Assembly (NCBI GenBank): GCA_019136135.1
Contig: JAGVUR010000078.1
Coordinates: forward strand, 1 to 64,000
DNA from: Verrucomicrobiota bacterium
GTDB lineage: Bacteria; Verrucomicrobiota; Lentisphaeria; Oligosphaerales; Oligosphaeraceae
Direction: 5' to 3'
Length of the DNA stretch: 64,000 nucleotides
Shown: piece by piece, positions 36,299 through 46,190 of the stretch
Numbering within the stretch: position 1 is the first letter of the stretch
How the letters are laid out: every line of letters begins with the position of its first letter
The notes under the pieces: generated by a model
Seen by the model: the letters and a program-made list of their open reading frames with translations, nothing else
Databases searched by the model: none
What the model was told of the DNA's origin: nothing
Made by a program: the position numbers and the translations under genes

Positions 36299-37387
36299 AT
36301 GCCAGGCATTGAAGGATTCGAGCTTCCCAAGAATCTGGTGGTGGAGGTTGACAGCGTCGAAGAAGGCCAAACACCGCGCAAGGCCAAATTCATTGCGGCC
36401 CCCTTGGCGCACGGATTTGGGAACACCATCGGAAACGCCCTGAGACGAGTCCTCCTGTCTTCGATGGAAGGTGTCGCCGTCGCAAGCATCAAGCTTGCCT
36501 ACAAGGACGACGATGGCATCCTCAAGGACATCTACCACGAATTCAGCTCCATTCCGAATGTGATGGAAGATGTCACGGACATCATCCTGAACATCAAAAA
36601 ACTTAAGTTCACCTGCGACGGCGAGCTTCCCTGCACCTTGGAGCTAATCGCCAACCAGGCTGGACCTGTCACGGGACATGACATCCACGAAAATGGATTC
36701 ACGCGTGTCCTCAACAAAGAGCAATTGATTTGCAATCTTGACACCGACCGCGAGATCAGGATTGAGATGACCCTGGACAAGGGCATGGGATACCGCCCGT
36801 CCGAGGCGAACAAGAAGGACGAGCAGCCAATCGGAACCATCCCGATTGATTGCCTTTTCTCGCCGATCGAACGTGTTTCCTACGATGTCCAGGCCCAACG
36901 AGTTGGCTCGGATACCGATTTCGACCGTCTCGAACTCACCGTTTGGGCGGACGGACGTCTCGACCCACGCGAAGCAGTCCAGCGCGCAGCCAAGATCCTG
37001 ACCACCCACTTGGCGGTCTTCATCGGCGATACAAAGGATCTCGCAAGCGGCAACGGATCGGATGCTAACACTCCTGATTTCGATGACGAAACCCTCGACA
37101 TGATCGACAGGCTCTGCTATCCGGTCAACAAGCTGGAACTCTCAGTGCGGGCGGTCAATGTACTCGATGCGCTGCAGATCAGGCACTTGGCAGAATTGGT
37201 CGAAATGACCGAGCAGGAGCTGCTCAAGCACAGAAACTGCGGCAAGAAAACAGTCCAGGAAATCAAAACGAAATTGGCCGAGAAGAACCTTATCCTTGGG
37301 GCAAGTTTGACAGAAGACGTGAAGAATGAAGTGGTTCGTCGCCTGGCGGCGGAGCAGATTCAGAATAAAGAGGAAGAAACCAGATGA
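36299..37387 (+). CDS. rpoA: RNA polymerase alpha subunit
   Basis: 362 residues, with AAGGAG about 6 nt before the ATG. The N-terminal dimerisation domain (about 20-250) has the typical GFGNTIGNALRRVLLSSMEG and FSPIERVSYDVQ. The C-terminal domain (about 290-350) has LELSVRAVNVLDALQI and RNCGKKTVQEIKTKL, the helices that touch UP elements and activators. Its stop overlaps the rplQ start by 4 bp (ATGA). Confidence 0.97.
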   Translation: MPGIEGFELPKNLVVEVDSVEEGQTPRKAKFIAAPLAHGFGNTIGNALRRVLLSSMEGVAVASIKLAYKDDDGILKDIYHEFSSIPNVMEDVTDIILNIKKLKFTCDGELPCTLELIANQAGPVTGHDIHENGFTRVLNKEQLICNLDTDREIRIEMTLDKGMGYRPSEANKKDEQPIGTIPIDCLFSPIERVSYDVQAQRVGSDTDFDRLELTVWADGRLDPREAVQRAAKILTTHLAVFIGDTKDLASGNGSDANTPDFDDETLDMIDRLCYPVNKLELSVRAVNVLDALQIRHLAELVEMTEQELLKHRNCGKKTVQEIKTKLAEKNLILGASLTEDVKNEVVRRLAAEQIQNKEEETR

Positions 37388-37851
37388 GACATCGTAAGCA
37401 CACCTTTAAAATCGGCCGCACGTCAGCGCACCGCAAGTCACTCCTTGCCAACGCGGTATGCAGCCTTATCGAGCACGGTCGCATCACGACCACGCTTGTG
37501 AAAGCCAAGGAAATCCGCAGAGTCGCCGAAAAGATGGTGACTTACGGCAAAATCGGAACCCTGCACACCCGCAAGCTGGCTATCGCCACATTGCATCAGG
37601 TTGACAAGGTTCGCACCCTGTTTGACGTCATTGCTCCTGGATTCAAGGATCGCCCCGGTGGATATACCCGCATCATGAAGCTGGGTCCCCGTATCGGTGA
37701 CGCAGCCGAAATGGCCATCATCGAATTCGTCGAAAACGACGCCACCGTCGCAGCCCGCAGGAAAGAGGCTCCAGTGGCGGCGGAAGAAGCTCCTGTAGCC
37801 GAGGCTCCTGCCGCTGAAGCGCCTGCCGCCGAAGCCGAAGAAGCCAAATAA
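37384..37851 (+). CDS. rplQ: 50S ribosomal protein L17
   Basis: 155 residues. The conserved part (MRHRKHTFKIGRTSAHRKSL, then the helices with EHGRITTTLVKAKEIR and RPGGYTRIMKLGPRIGD) covers about 1-118. It is followed by an Ala/Glu/Pro-rich acidic tail of about 35 residues built from EAPVA/EAPAA repeats, which typical L17 lacks. It is translationally coupled to rpoA and is the last gene before a terminator. Confidence 0.96.
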   Translation: MRHRKHTFKIGRTSAHRKSLLANAVCSLIEHGRITTTLVKAKEIRRVAEKMVTYGKIGTLHTRKLAIATLHQVDKVRTLFDVIAPGFKDRPGGYTRIMKLGPRIGDAAEMAIIEFVENDATVAARRKEAPVAAEEAPVAEAPAAEAPAAEAEEAK

Positions 37852-37881
37852 TCACAGGCTCTCAAGCCCATTCCCCATATC

Positions 37882-37919
37882 AAGCCGGCAACGCACCATG
37901 GCGCTGTCGGCTTGTTTTG
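37882..37919 (+). terminator. Terminator after rplQ
   Basis: The stem AAGCCGGCAACGC pairs with GCGCTGTCGGCTT around a short loop, with one mismatch and one G-T pair, followed by GTTTTG. The T-run is short, so strength is uncertain. Confidence 0.65.
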
Positions 37920-37946
37920 TAATTGGATCCAAATCCCCTACGTCTG

Positions 37947-40832
37947 ATGTTCTCAATACTCGACACAAAATCGATTCCGCACCTGGACATGACCGCAACC
38001 TTGCTCCAGCATGATTGCGGTCTTCAGGTCATGGCGTTGGATTGTCCCGACAACGAGAACCTCTGCGCAACCGCATTCCTCACGATCCCAAGCAACAGTA
38101 CCGGAGTACAGCATATCATCGAGCATTGCGTCTGCGAAGGATCGCTCAACTATCCCGTCAAATCGCCGTTTTCAGAACTTGACAGGACCAGCATGGCGAC
38201 ATTGCTCAATGCCTTCACCTACAACGACCACACCGTCTATCCCTTCGCCTCGACAAACCAAGCCGATTTCTTCAACCTTTGGAACGTCTACTGGGATTGT
38301 GTCTTCCACCCTACCTTCAAACCGGAAACCTTCCATCAGGAAGGATGGCACCTGGAATGGAGCAACCCAAAAAACTTCAACTCGAAACTGCTTGAAAACG
38401 GCATCGTGCTCAATGAAATGAAGGCCGCAATGGCTGAACTTGACGCCATCATCGAAAACGAAATCCTGAAACTCCTGATCCCTAAATCTGCACTCGCGCA
38501 CAACTCTGGTGGAACGCCGGAGCAAATCGTCAAGCTCGACTACAAAAACCTCCTCAAATACTACAAAGACAACTACTCGCCTGCAAAAGCAAGAGTATTG
38601 CTCTACGGAAATATCCCACTCCAACAAAAACTCGATTTCATCGAAAAACAGCTGGAGTCGATGGACATCGACACGCCTGCCATACAAAAGCCCAAACCCA
38701 TAGCAACAGAACTGAAGGCATTCACGAAACCAAGACGAAAAACCGTCAAAATCGTACCGGAATTCAATGACCGGAATTCGGATGCCTGGGCCATCGCATG
38801 GCTAGCCGTACCACGTGCGGACCAAGTCCAAAAACTCATCGCCGAATTGATTGACTCAATCCTCTTTGACAACGATGGCGCACCGCTTAAAATGGCAATC
38901 CTCGAATCCGAACTCGCTGACGACCTGTCCGCAATATCCGGGTTCAATTCCGATGCGCCCGAACTCGTATTCACTGTCGCAACAACGGGGACAAATTCAA
39001 AAAACACACGCAAACTCAAAAAAATCGTACTCGATACACTGGAACAATTCGTCAAGACCGGACCGACGCAACAGCAGCTCGAAGCAGCCCTTAGGCAACT
39101 GCAAGTCGAAAAACTCGAAATAAACAACCAGATCCTATACACGCTGATCGACAATGTGTTTGATGCATGGCTCCGAGACGAAAACCCAATCGACGCACTC
39201 GACTCGCTGAAACAACTCGAACAACTGCAGAACATCCTCGAAAACAACCCTGAAATCCTACAGCAGTTCGTCAAGGAACGCATCTTGGACAATCAACATT
39301 GCGCCGAAATCACATTCATCGCAGATAAAACCTTGGCACGGCAACGTGCCGAAGAAGAAGCCATCCGCCTGCACAACCTCAAGACTGCCCTTTCCACTGA
39401 CCAAAAGAGAACGATCGCGCAAAACCAAGCCAAGCTCCAGGAGCTCCAAGCCAAACAGGATTCACAAGAAGCTCTCGATACCCTGCCTAAACTCAAGCGA
39501 TCCGATATCTCGCCCTACCCAATCCCAGTCAATCCAATCAATATCGCACCACAAGGACAAGTACCAATCCTGTCAGAAGCGATACCGACAAATAAGATCA
39601 ACTACCTGAAAATCGCTTTCGACATCAGCAATTTCGAGCCGGAAGACCTGGAGGCCATCTCCTTCTTCGTCACGATGCTCAACCACCTCGGGACAAAAGA
39701 ACTCGACTATGCCCAATTTGACGAACGGCTCGCAGCATGCGGCGCAGCAATCGAAGCGGATTATGCCTTCAGCTTCCCCGCAATACCACAACTGAAACCC
39801 ACGGCAATCCTGACGTTCAAACTCTATTCGCTAGACCAAACATGGCAACGAACAATGGACTGCCTCGACGACAGACTGCACAATACCGTCTTCACAGAAC
39901 ACAAGAGAATCCTAGACCTCTTGCGACAACGATGGGCAAAAGCACGGCAAAACCTGCTCACGGACGCTCACGCATACGCAAAAACAAGAGCCGCAGCAGG
40001 GCTGACAAAACAGACGACCGCCAACGAAACCTGGACCGGATTGACACATATCGCCAAGACTAAATCACTTGCAAATCCAAGCAAACGAGAACTTGACAGC
40101 CTCATCGGCAAGTTCGAGCGCCTCTTCCGAACGCTTTCGAATGCGACTCCGCTCCTCGTGTCCCATGTGGGACCGGAGAGTGCGCGAGACCAGCTCCTGG
40201 AACACTTTTCAGGCATCTCCTCCAAACCAAAAGAATTTCCTGGCTTGTGCGAGACGAATCCTTTTCTGAAACGACAAACCGAATCCTTTGCGATCAGCGG
40301 CCAAGTCGGCTCGATTGCCCTTGCCTTCAAGGCACCTGACTTCTTCTCGCCACACACTGCCGCCCTTGCTACCCTGGCTGAACTCCTGGACACTGGTCCT
40401 GTATGGGAAAATATAAGAATCCAAGGTGGAGCCTACGGAGCATCCTGCCAGTATCTCCCGTATAGCGGACTGATGATCTTCAGCTCTGCACGGGATCCAA
40501 ATCCAAGCCGGTCGCTGGAAGCAGTTCATTCCATACTCAAACAAAACCACAACTGGACACAACGAGACCTGGACGGAGCGATCATCTCCCAGCTGAAGGA
40601 CGCTCCAATGAGACCAGCGGCAAGACGCGACTTCATCCTACACGCAAACCTGGCTGGACTCTCCTACGAAATCAGAACCCAATATCGGCAAAACCTACTC
40701 AATCTCACACTCGATGACCTGAAGGCCGCCGAACAGGCAATCGATCCATCGGACGCAAACGCATGCATCATCGGCACAAAACGCCAAATCCAGAACCTCG
40801 ACGCGTCAACACTACAACTCAAACATCTCTGA
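37947..40832 (+). CDS. M16C zinc metallopeptidase (presequence protease-like)
   Basis: 961 residues from the ATG at 37947; an in-frame TTG at 37923 is less likely. The inverted zinc motif His56-x-x-Glu59-His60 (GVQHIIEHCVCEG) and the third ligand Glu157 in NEMKAAM are present. The family pattern KSPFSELDRTSMATLLNAFT, with TYPFA replaced by VYPFAS, also fits. Two M16 halves joined in one chain of this length match the PreP/Cym1 group, which degrades small unstructured peptides inside a closed chamber. There is no signal peptide, so it should be cytosolic. The next gene starts 7 bp after its stop. Confidence 0.88.
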   Translation: MFSILDTKSIPHLDMTATLLQHDCGLQVMALDCPDNENLCATAFLTIPSNSTGVQHIIEHCVCEGSLNYPVKSPFSELDRTSMATLLNAFTYNDHTVYPFASTNQADFFNLWNVYWDCVFHPTFKPETFHQEGWHLEWSNPKNFNSKLLENGIVLNEMKAAMAELDAIIENEILKLLIPKSALAHNSGGTPEQIVKLDYKNLLKYYKDNYSPAKARVLLYGNIPLQQKLDFIEKQLESMDIDTPAIQKPKPIATELKAFTKPRRKTVKIVPEFNDRNSDAWAIAWLAVPRADQVQKLIAELIDSILFDNDGAPLKMAILESELADDLSAISGFNSDAPELVFTVATTGTNSKNTRKLKKIVLDTLEQFVKTGPTQQQLEAALRQLQVEKLEINNQILYTLIDNVFDAWLRDENPIDALDSLKQLEQLQNILENNPEILQQFVKERILDNQHCAEITFIADKTLARQRAEEEAIRLHNLKTALSTDQKRTIAQNQAKLQELQAKQDSQEALDTLPKLKRSDISPYPIPVNPINIAPQGQVPILSEAIPTNKINYLKIAFDISNFEPEDLEAISFFVTMLNHLGTKELDYAQFDERLAACGAAIEADYAFSFPAIPQLKPTAILTFKLYSLDQTWQRTMDCLDDRLHNTVFTEHKRILDLLRQRWAKARQNLLTDAHAYAKTRAAAGLTKQTTANETWTGLTHIAKTKSLANPSKRELDSLIGKFERLFRTLSNATPLLVSHVGPESARDQLLEHFSGISSKPKEFPGLCETNPFLKRQTESFAISGQVGSIALAFKAPDFFSPHTAALATLAELLDTGPVWENIRIQGGAYGASCQYLPYSGLMIFSSARDPNPSRSLEAVHSILKQNHNWTQRDLDGAIISQLKDAPMRPAARRDFILHANLAGLSYEIRTQYRQNLLNLTLDDLKAAEQAIDPSDANACIIGTKRQIQNLDASTLQLKHL

Positions 40833-40839
40833 TCCAAGC

Positions 40840-41487
40840 ATGAAAACCATCCTGGACATCGTCGATTCTTGCCCCAATCCCATCCCGGAAAACGCAATCC
40901 CAAGGATTGGACAAACAGCCTTCGACAGGGCAGTCCCCCAACTTTTCAGGCTCAAGCAACCCTTTGCAATCGCCCAGGATTGCATTTTGGATCCCGACCA
41001 AATCAAACGACTCGCAGATACCTCGGCAAGACGCAAAACCCCTGTCGCGCTACTCGGCTCGCTCAGGACACTGCCGGCATTCGCGAGACTCAAGGAAATC
41101 ATCAACTCGAACCGCCTGGGCGAGATCGCGAGAATCATCGTGCATATTCCAAACGACAACCAAGCAATCCACATCGTCGATGCCGCCGCATGGCTAGATC
41201 CAAACGCCAATGTCATTCTCCATTCGCAACAACAGGCAACAATCGAGATACAAGGCTCAGTCGCTAACGCAAACCTGCAACTCAACAACAACCTCAATGG
41301 CGCAACGATCGAAATAAAATCACGTCAATTCTCAAAAACGATCGATGTCAACTACGCAAACCCGCATGACGCCGAAATACACATCCTTACACGCACAACA
41401 CCCAATAAATCACGTTGGATAATACTCAAAAACCCGCAAGACCACCTCGACGCAATCAACCTGCTCCATGCCGCTACCGCAAAGTGA
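40840..41487 (+). CDS. Gfo/Idh/MocA-like fragment without a nucleotide-binding half
   Basis: 215 residues, much shorter than the 330-450 typical of this oxidoreductase family. The match is weak but follows the family order: a degenerate EKP region (FAIAQDCILDPDQIKRLAD), the LKEIINSNRLGEIARIIVHI segment, IHIVDAAAWLDPNANV and a beta-rich C-terminal part. The N-terminal Rossmann fold with GxGxxG is absent, and no such motif lies upstream in any frame because the M16C gene occupies that space. It may be a non-catalytic or decayed relative, or an unrelated protein. It starts 7 bp after the peptidase gene. Confidence 0.4.
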   Translation: MKTILDIVDSCPNPIPENAIPRIGQTAFDRAVPQLFRLKQPFAIAQDCILDPDQIKRLADTSARRKTPVALLGSLRTLPAFARLKEIINSNRLGEIARIIVHIPNDNQAIHIVDAAAWLDPNANVILHSQQQATIEIQGSVANANLQLNNNLNGATIEIKSRQFSKTIDVNYANPHDAEIHILTRTTPNKSRWIILKNPQDHLDAINLLHAATAK

Positions 41488-41553
41488 TTCTATCATGGCC
41501 TGCCTTGTTTTTACGGACAACCCATTGCTCAGGGAAAAATTCCCTGGCTTGAT

Positions 41554-41587
41554 TTGAAAATCTCGAATATGGATATACATTTATAGT
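41554..41587 (+). promoter_or_regulatory. Candidate promoter of rplM-rpsI, sharing an element with the rpmJ unit
   Basis: TTGAAA (41554-41559) precedes a TATACA/TATAGT region; the block ATTTATAGTTCGTCAT with a downstream TAACCA matches the one before rpmJ at about 35031. A small hairpin (CAGGGA/TCCCTG, 41530-41546) lies just upstream, as before rpmJ. Which hexamer is the true -10 is not clear. Confidence 0.45.
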
Positions 41588-41634
41588 TCGTCATATTTTC
41601 TAACCAATCCATCTTAGATAGAAGAGAATTAGCC

Positions 41635-42078
41635 ATGGAACAGAAGACCTACCTTCCGAAAGTCAACGAAATCGAGCGCAACTGGCATGTGATTGATGCC
41701 GACGGGCTCGTTCTCGGCCGCCTTGCCGTACAGATCGCAAACATCCTTCGCGGCAAAAACAAAGCCATCTTCACCCCGCACTTGGATTGCGGCGACTTCG
41801 TCGTCGTCATCAACGCAGAAAAGGTTGTTTTGACTGGTCGCAAGAGCACGGACAAGATCTACCAGGACTATTCCGGCTACATCGGCGGTTTGAAGGAGCA
41901 GACTGCTGACGTTGTTCGGGCCAAGAATCCCGAACGCATGATCCTGGATGCCGTTTGGGGCATGATGCCGAAGGGCAGGCTTGGTCGCGCCCAATTCAAG
42001 AAGCTGAGAGTTTACGCTGGTCCGGATCATCCGCACGCGGCTCAGAAGGCTCAGCCTCTTGCCATCACTCTGTCATAA
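41635..42078 (+). CDS. rplM: 50S ribosomal protein L13
   Basis: 147 residues. Family signatures are [38 protein letters not shown] and [20 protein letters not shown]13 is an early-assembly protein of the 50S subunit. It forms the usual pair with rpsI, 43 bp downstream. Confidence 0.97.
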   Translation: MEQKTYLPKVNEIERNWHVIDADGLVLGRLAVQIANILRGKNKAIFTPHLDCGDFVVVINAEKVVLTGRKSTDKIYQDYSGYIGGLKEQTADVVRAKNPERMILDAVWGMMPKGRLGRAQFKKLRVYAGPDHPHAAQKAQPLAITLS

Positions 42079-42121
42079 TCAATATCATTAACATAGTCAA
42101 GTCCTAGGAGTCCAAGAAAAA

Positions 42122-42517
42122 ATGTCCGAAGTTACAGAGTACATCGCCATTGGCAGGCGCAAGTCCGCCAGCGCCCGTGTCAGGTTGCGTCCCGGCACCG
42201 GCAAGATTATCGTCAACAAGCGTGAGTTTGAAGACTACTTCCCAACCGAATCCATGCGCGGATTCGCAGTTCAGCCGTTGGTCCTCACCGGCAAGCAAGC
42301 AGACTTTGACGTGGTCGCCAACATTTCCGGCGGTGGAAACATAGGTCAGGCAGGTGCCCTCAGGCACGGAATCACCCGTGCCCTCATGGAGTACAACGCA
42401 GAATTGAGGCCGATTCTCAAGGCAGCTGGCATGGTCACCCGCGACTCCAAGGAAAAGGAAAGAAAGAAGCCCGGTCGCCCAGGCGCACGCAAACGCTTCC
42501 AGTTCTCCAAGCGTTAA
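42122..42517 (+). CDS. rpsI: 30S ribosomal protein S9
   Basis: 131 residues. It starts AIGRRKSASARVRLRPG after a short lead, has ISGGGNIGQAGALRHGITRA in the middle and ends GARKRFQFSKR, the basic tail that reaches the P-site tRNA. AGGAG lies about 11 nt before the ATG. It is followed by a terminator. Confidence 0.97.
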   Translation: MSEVTEYIAIGRRKSASARVRLRPGTGKIIVNKREFEDYFPTESMRGFAVQPLVLTGKQADFDVVANISGGGNIGQAGALRHGITRALMEYNAELRPILKAAGMVTRDSKEKERKKPGRPGARKRFQFSKR

Positions 42518-42559
42518 TCATCTTCTCGCCGCTTAGAAGACGATTTCATGTTCCCATTG

Positions 42560-42598
42560 ACGGGCGTCGATTCCTATATCGTCGCCCGTTTTCTTTTT
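42560..42598 (+). terminator. Rho-independent terminator after rpsI
   Basis: Arms ACGGGCGTCGAT and ATCGTCGCCCGT (one mismatch) with a 6-nt loop are followed by TTTTCTTTTT. Confidence 0.85.
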
Positions 42599-42629
42599 CC
42601 AATAGCATTTACAAAAGGACAAGGATCCA

Positions 42630-43652
42630 ATGAATACGAAAGTCGCAATCGTCGGGGCATCAGGCTACGCAGGAGAAGAATTGCTTCGGATCCTGCTCAA
42701 ACACCCAAACGTTACCATTACTTGCATCACATCAAGGCAAAACGCAGGGCGGCAAATCGGGGAATTCTTCCCGAGATTCGTCGAGGCGGACCTGGCATTC
42801 TCAACACCCGACGCCGATGACATCGCCGCCAAGGCGGACATCGCATTCCTCGCACTCCCACATGGACTCGCGGCGGAATACGCAGAGCCGCTCGTCAACA
42901 AGGGAATCAAGGTCATCGATATCTCCGCCGACTTCAGGCTCAGAGACACGAACGTCTACAAGCAATACTACAAAAACGACCATCCGGCGCCAGCCCTCCT
43001 CCACAAGGCCGTCTATGGATTGCCCGAACTCTATCGCGACCAGTTGAAATCAGCCCAGCTAGTCGCTTGCGCAGGTTGCTATGTGACCTCGGTCCTGCTC
43101 CCGATGACCGCCATGCTCAAGGCGGGAATCATCGAAACCAATGGCATCGAAGCGATTTCGCTGTCCGGAATAACGGGTGCCGGACGCAAGGTCGACCTCC
43201 CCTACATCTACCCCGAATGCAACGAAAGCATGAGGCCCTACACCGTTACCGGGCATCGCCACCTCCCCGAAATGGAGCAGGAGCTGGCAGTCGCTGCAGG
43301 AGTCGACGAGGTGAAAATCAACTTCATTCCGCACCTGATCCCAGTCAATCGCGGCATCCATTCAACGATCCTCGCCTACGCAAAACCAGGCGTTGACGAC
43401 CAGGCAGCACTCGATTGCCTAAACCAAGCATACAAAAACGAACCCTTCATACGCATCCTCAAAAAAGGACAGCTCGCAGATACAAAACACGTCACGATGA
43501 CCAATTTCTGCGAAATCGGCTGCGCCTACGACAAGAGAACAAACAGAATCATCGTTTCATCGGTCATCGACAACCTGACCAAGGGCGCTTCAGGACAGGC
43601 AGTCCAAATCATGAATATCATCTGCGGCTACGATGAAACGACGGGCCTCTAA
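42630..43652 (+). CDS. argC: N-acetyl-gamma-glutamyl-phosphate reductase
   Basis: 340 residues, the usual length. NADP-binding loop GASGYAGEELLRIL (9-22), ISADFRLRD (98-106), catalytic Cys150 in ACAGCYVTS and a His motif in GHRHLPEME. It reduces N-acetylglutamyl phosphate in the third step of arginine biosynthesis. No other arg gene is in the window. It sits after the rpsI terminator and before bamA and is probably transcribed on its own. Confidence 0.96.
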   Translation: MNTKVAIVGASGYAGEELLRILLKHPNVTITCITSRQNAGRQIGEFFPRFVEADLAFSTPDADDIAAKADIAFLALPHGLAAEYAEPLVNKGIKVIDISADFRLRDTNVYKQYYKNDHPAPALLHKAVYGLPELYRDQLKSAQLVACAGCYVTSVLLPMTAMLKAGIIETNGIEAISLSGITGAGRKVDLPYIYPECNESMRPYTVTGHRHLPEMEQELAVAAGVDEVKINFIPHLIPVNRGIHSTILAYAKPGVDDQAALDCLNQAYKNEPFIRILKKGQLADTKHVTMTNFCEIGCAYDKRTNRIIVSSVIDNLTKGASGQAVQIMNIICGYDETTGL

Positions 43653-43768
43653 TAACATCGCTTTCAACGCATTCTGACGCTTTGCATATTTCGAACTTGC
43701 AATTAACTTATTGAATTGCATTTTTACCATCCTTTCGAACTTAATCCATTTCCTTAACGGAGAGCAAA

Positions 43769-46180
43769 ATGAGCCACCTCTCGCTCGCTTCATCAAAACG
43801 AAAATTCCTCGCTTCCGTAGCACTTTTCCTTATCTGCGCTCTGGGGGCAAATGCGGCAACCATCGAGAAAATCGCCGTCATTGCGGACGCCAAAAATGCG
43901 GGATTCATCCAGGAAGCACTGGCGGACAGGGTCTACCACCTGATACGTACCCAGGCAGGACAGGAACTCTCGGATAATATCCTGGCGGACGATATCAAGG
44001 TCCTGATGAAATCAGGCGCATTTGACGACGTCAAAGTCGAACGCGTCGACCTCGGCAACAACAAGGTCGGCCTCAACTTCATCGTCAAGCCCAAGCCAAT
44101 CGTCGTCGACTACACGATCAAGGGAAACGAAAAGTACAAAACCAAAAAGCTTAACAAGCTCATCGTCCTGGAAAAAGGGAAGCCCTTGGACGAACGCAAG
44201 CTCGCCACATCGCGCAAGGCGATCCTGGAAAAGTACAGGAACGCAGGATATTACGGCACTGAAGTCACAACCTCGCAGGACAAGGTGGAAGAGACGGAAG
44301 GCGTCAAGGTCACATTCCTCATCAACGAAAAACCGCGTTGCAAGCTCAAAGGAGTCGGCTTCACCGGCAATACGGCTTTCACTGTAAGTGAACTCAAGGA
44401 CATCGTCGTCACAAAAAGACAGCTCTGGAGATATATCTTCAGATTTGGCAACTACTACAACGAATACCAACACGACCTTGACAAGGAAGCTCTCAGAAAA
44501 GCCTACCACGCCAAAGGATACCTGGATTTCGAAGTCATTGAAATCGAAGAACAAAAACTCGAAGACGGGAAATGGGTCTTCCTCAATTTCAAACTCCAGG
44601 AAGGCAAGCCCTACAAGGTCTCCGCTATCGATATCACAGGAAACACTGCATTCACAAAAGAAGAACTCCTTGCAAAAACAAAACTCGAAGTCGGCGGAAC
44701 CTATGATGCAGACCAGGAAGCCAGAGACGTCGACCTGATGAAGGCATACTACGAAGTACTCGGATACCTCGATCTCAGATTCTATCCCAGGCATGAGAAA
44801 AACTCCGAAAAAAACGAGGTCGCTATCGAATACAGGGTCTCAGAAGGCAACATTTGCAAGATCAGGGACATCATCATCACAGGAAATGAACAGACACAAG
44901 ACAAGGTCATACGCCGAGAATTGGCCATCCACTCAGACGACCTCGGAAACAACGCGCGCATCAGACTCTCGAAAAACAGATTGATGAACCTGGGGTATTT
45001 CGACAAGGTCGACATCATGCCCGCAATCACTGATACACCCGACCTCAGAGACCTCAGAATCGAACTTGAGGAAAAACCAACGGGACAAATCTCGCTTGGC
45101 GCGGGATTCTCAACGGATGACTCCGCAATCGGCTTCGTCGAATTCAACGAAACCAACTTCGACCTCTCAAAAATCTTCCTCGGCGACTGGCCGCCAAAGG
45201 GAGCCGGACAAAAATTCCGCGCACGCCTTCAGGTTGGCTCCGAAGTCTCAAACGCATCGATCTCCTTCACCGAGCCTTGGTTCCTTGACAGGAGACTTAA
45301 ATTCGAAAACGAAATCTTCTACAACAACCGATTCGAAAACGAATATGACCAGAGAAACATCGGACTCGGCTCCATGATCTCATGGCCGGTCGAATTCATA
45401 ATCCCAGGAACAGAACACAAGGAATCATGGGAAATGGGCGTCGGAATCAGAATCGAATTCATCGACATCACCGACGTCGACAACACAAGGGACGACTTGG
45501 ACAACCTTGACCCCGACTGGCTCGATCGCTGGTACCAAAACTCCGGCGTTGTCCGCGATCGTATCATCTTCGATGACGAAGACTCCTACGTCGTCAACAG
45601 GCTTATCTGGCGCGTCGCCCGCGATACCAGAAACTCATTCCGGTTCCCCAGCCGCGGCTCTCTGATCTCACTCCAAGCTGAATACGTCACCACAGCGCTT
45701 GGAAGCTATGAAAACTACGGGAAAATCGAACTCGCAGCCGCTAAATACATCCCGGTCTTCAGGGACGTCGTCATGAAAACAGGCGCCAACTTCGGATCCG
45801 GAACAGGCGAAAAAGCCGCTATTTTCGACAGATACTTCGCAGGCGGCATCGGCACCATGCGTGGATTCAAGAGAAGAGACGTCGCACCTGTTGACGCATT
45901 TGACGATCCTCTCGGCGGCAATACCATCTTGACGGGTACAGTTGAATTCCTCAAGCCCGTCAAGGACTTCATGTACTTCTGCACCTTCGTCGACGTCGGC
46001 AACGTCTGGTGGGATGCCTTTGAAGTCGATCCTTCGGATCTAAACGTATCCGCCGGCATTGGTGTCCAGTTCAAGGCACTTCCGATCAACCTCTACTACG
46101 GCTACCCAATCCGCACCGGATACGACCACTTGGACGGCAAATCCGGGCGCTTCCACTTCAACATCGGCTACACGTTCTAA
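43769..46180 (+). CDS. bamA: Outer-membrane protein assembly factor BamA
   Basis: 803 residues with a signal peptide (LASVALFLICALGANA near 14-29) and GGAG 7 nt before the ATG. Five POTRA domains span about 30-430; their starts are visible as repeats of the type TIKGNEKYKTKKLNKLI, GVGFTGNTAFTVSELKDI, AIDITGNTAFTKEELLAKT and DIIITGNEQTQDKVIRREL. The Omp85 barrel follows, with the loop 6 motif MRGF (in GGIGTMRGFKRRD) and a terminal strand ending GYTF. It inserts beta-barrel proteins into the outer membrane, such as the product of the gene at 18797. It is the clearest evidence of a diderm cell here. Confidence 0.95.
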   Translation: MSHLSLASSKRKFLASVALFLICALGANAATIEKIAVIADAKNAGFIQEALADRVYHLIRTQAGQELSDNILADDIKVLMKSGAFDDVKVERVDLGNNKVGLNFIVKPKPIVVDYTIKGNEKYKTKKLNKLIVLEKGKPLDERKLATSRKAILEKYRNAGYYGTEVTTSQDKVEETEGVKVTFLINEKPRCKLKGVGFTGNTAFTVSELKDIVVTKRQLWRYIFRFGNYYNEYQHDLDKEALRKAYHAKGYLDFEVIEIEEQKLEDGKWVFLNFKLQEGKPYKVSAIDITGNTAFTKEELLAKTKLEVGGTYDADQEARDVDLMKAYYEVLGYLDLRFYPRHEKNSEKNEVAIEYRVSEGNICKIRDIIITGNEQTQDKVIRRELAIHSDDLGNNARIRLSKNRLMNLGYFDKVDIMPAITDTPDLRDLRIELEEKPTGQISLGAGFSTDDSAIGFVEFNETNFDLSKIFLGDWPPKGAGQKFRARLQVGSEVSNASISFTEPWFLDRRLKFENEIFYNNRFENEYDQRNIGLGSMISWPVEFIIPGTEHKESWEMGVGIRIEFIDITDVDNTRDDLDNLDPDWLDRWYQNSGVVRDRIIFDDEDSYVVNRLIWRVARDTRNSFRFPSRGSLISLQAEYVTTALGSYENYGKIELAAAKYIPVFRDVVMKTGANFGSGTGEKAAIFDRYFAGGIGTMRGFKRRDVAPVDAFDDPLGGNTILTGTVEFLKPVKDFMYFCTFVDVGNVWWDAFEVDPSDLNVSAGIGVQFKALPINLYYGYPIRTGYDHLDGKSGRFHFNIGYTF

Positions 46181-46190
46181 GCTTTCTTGA

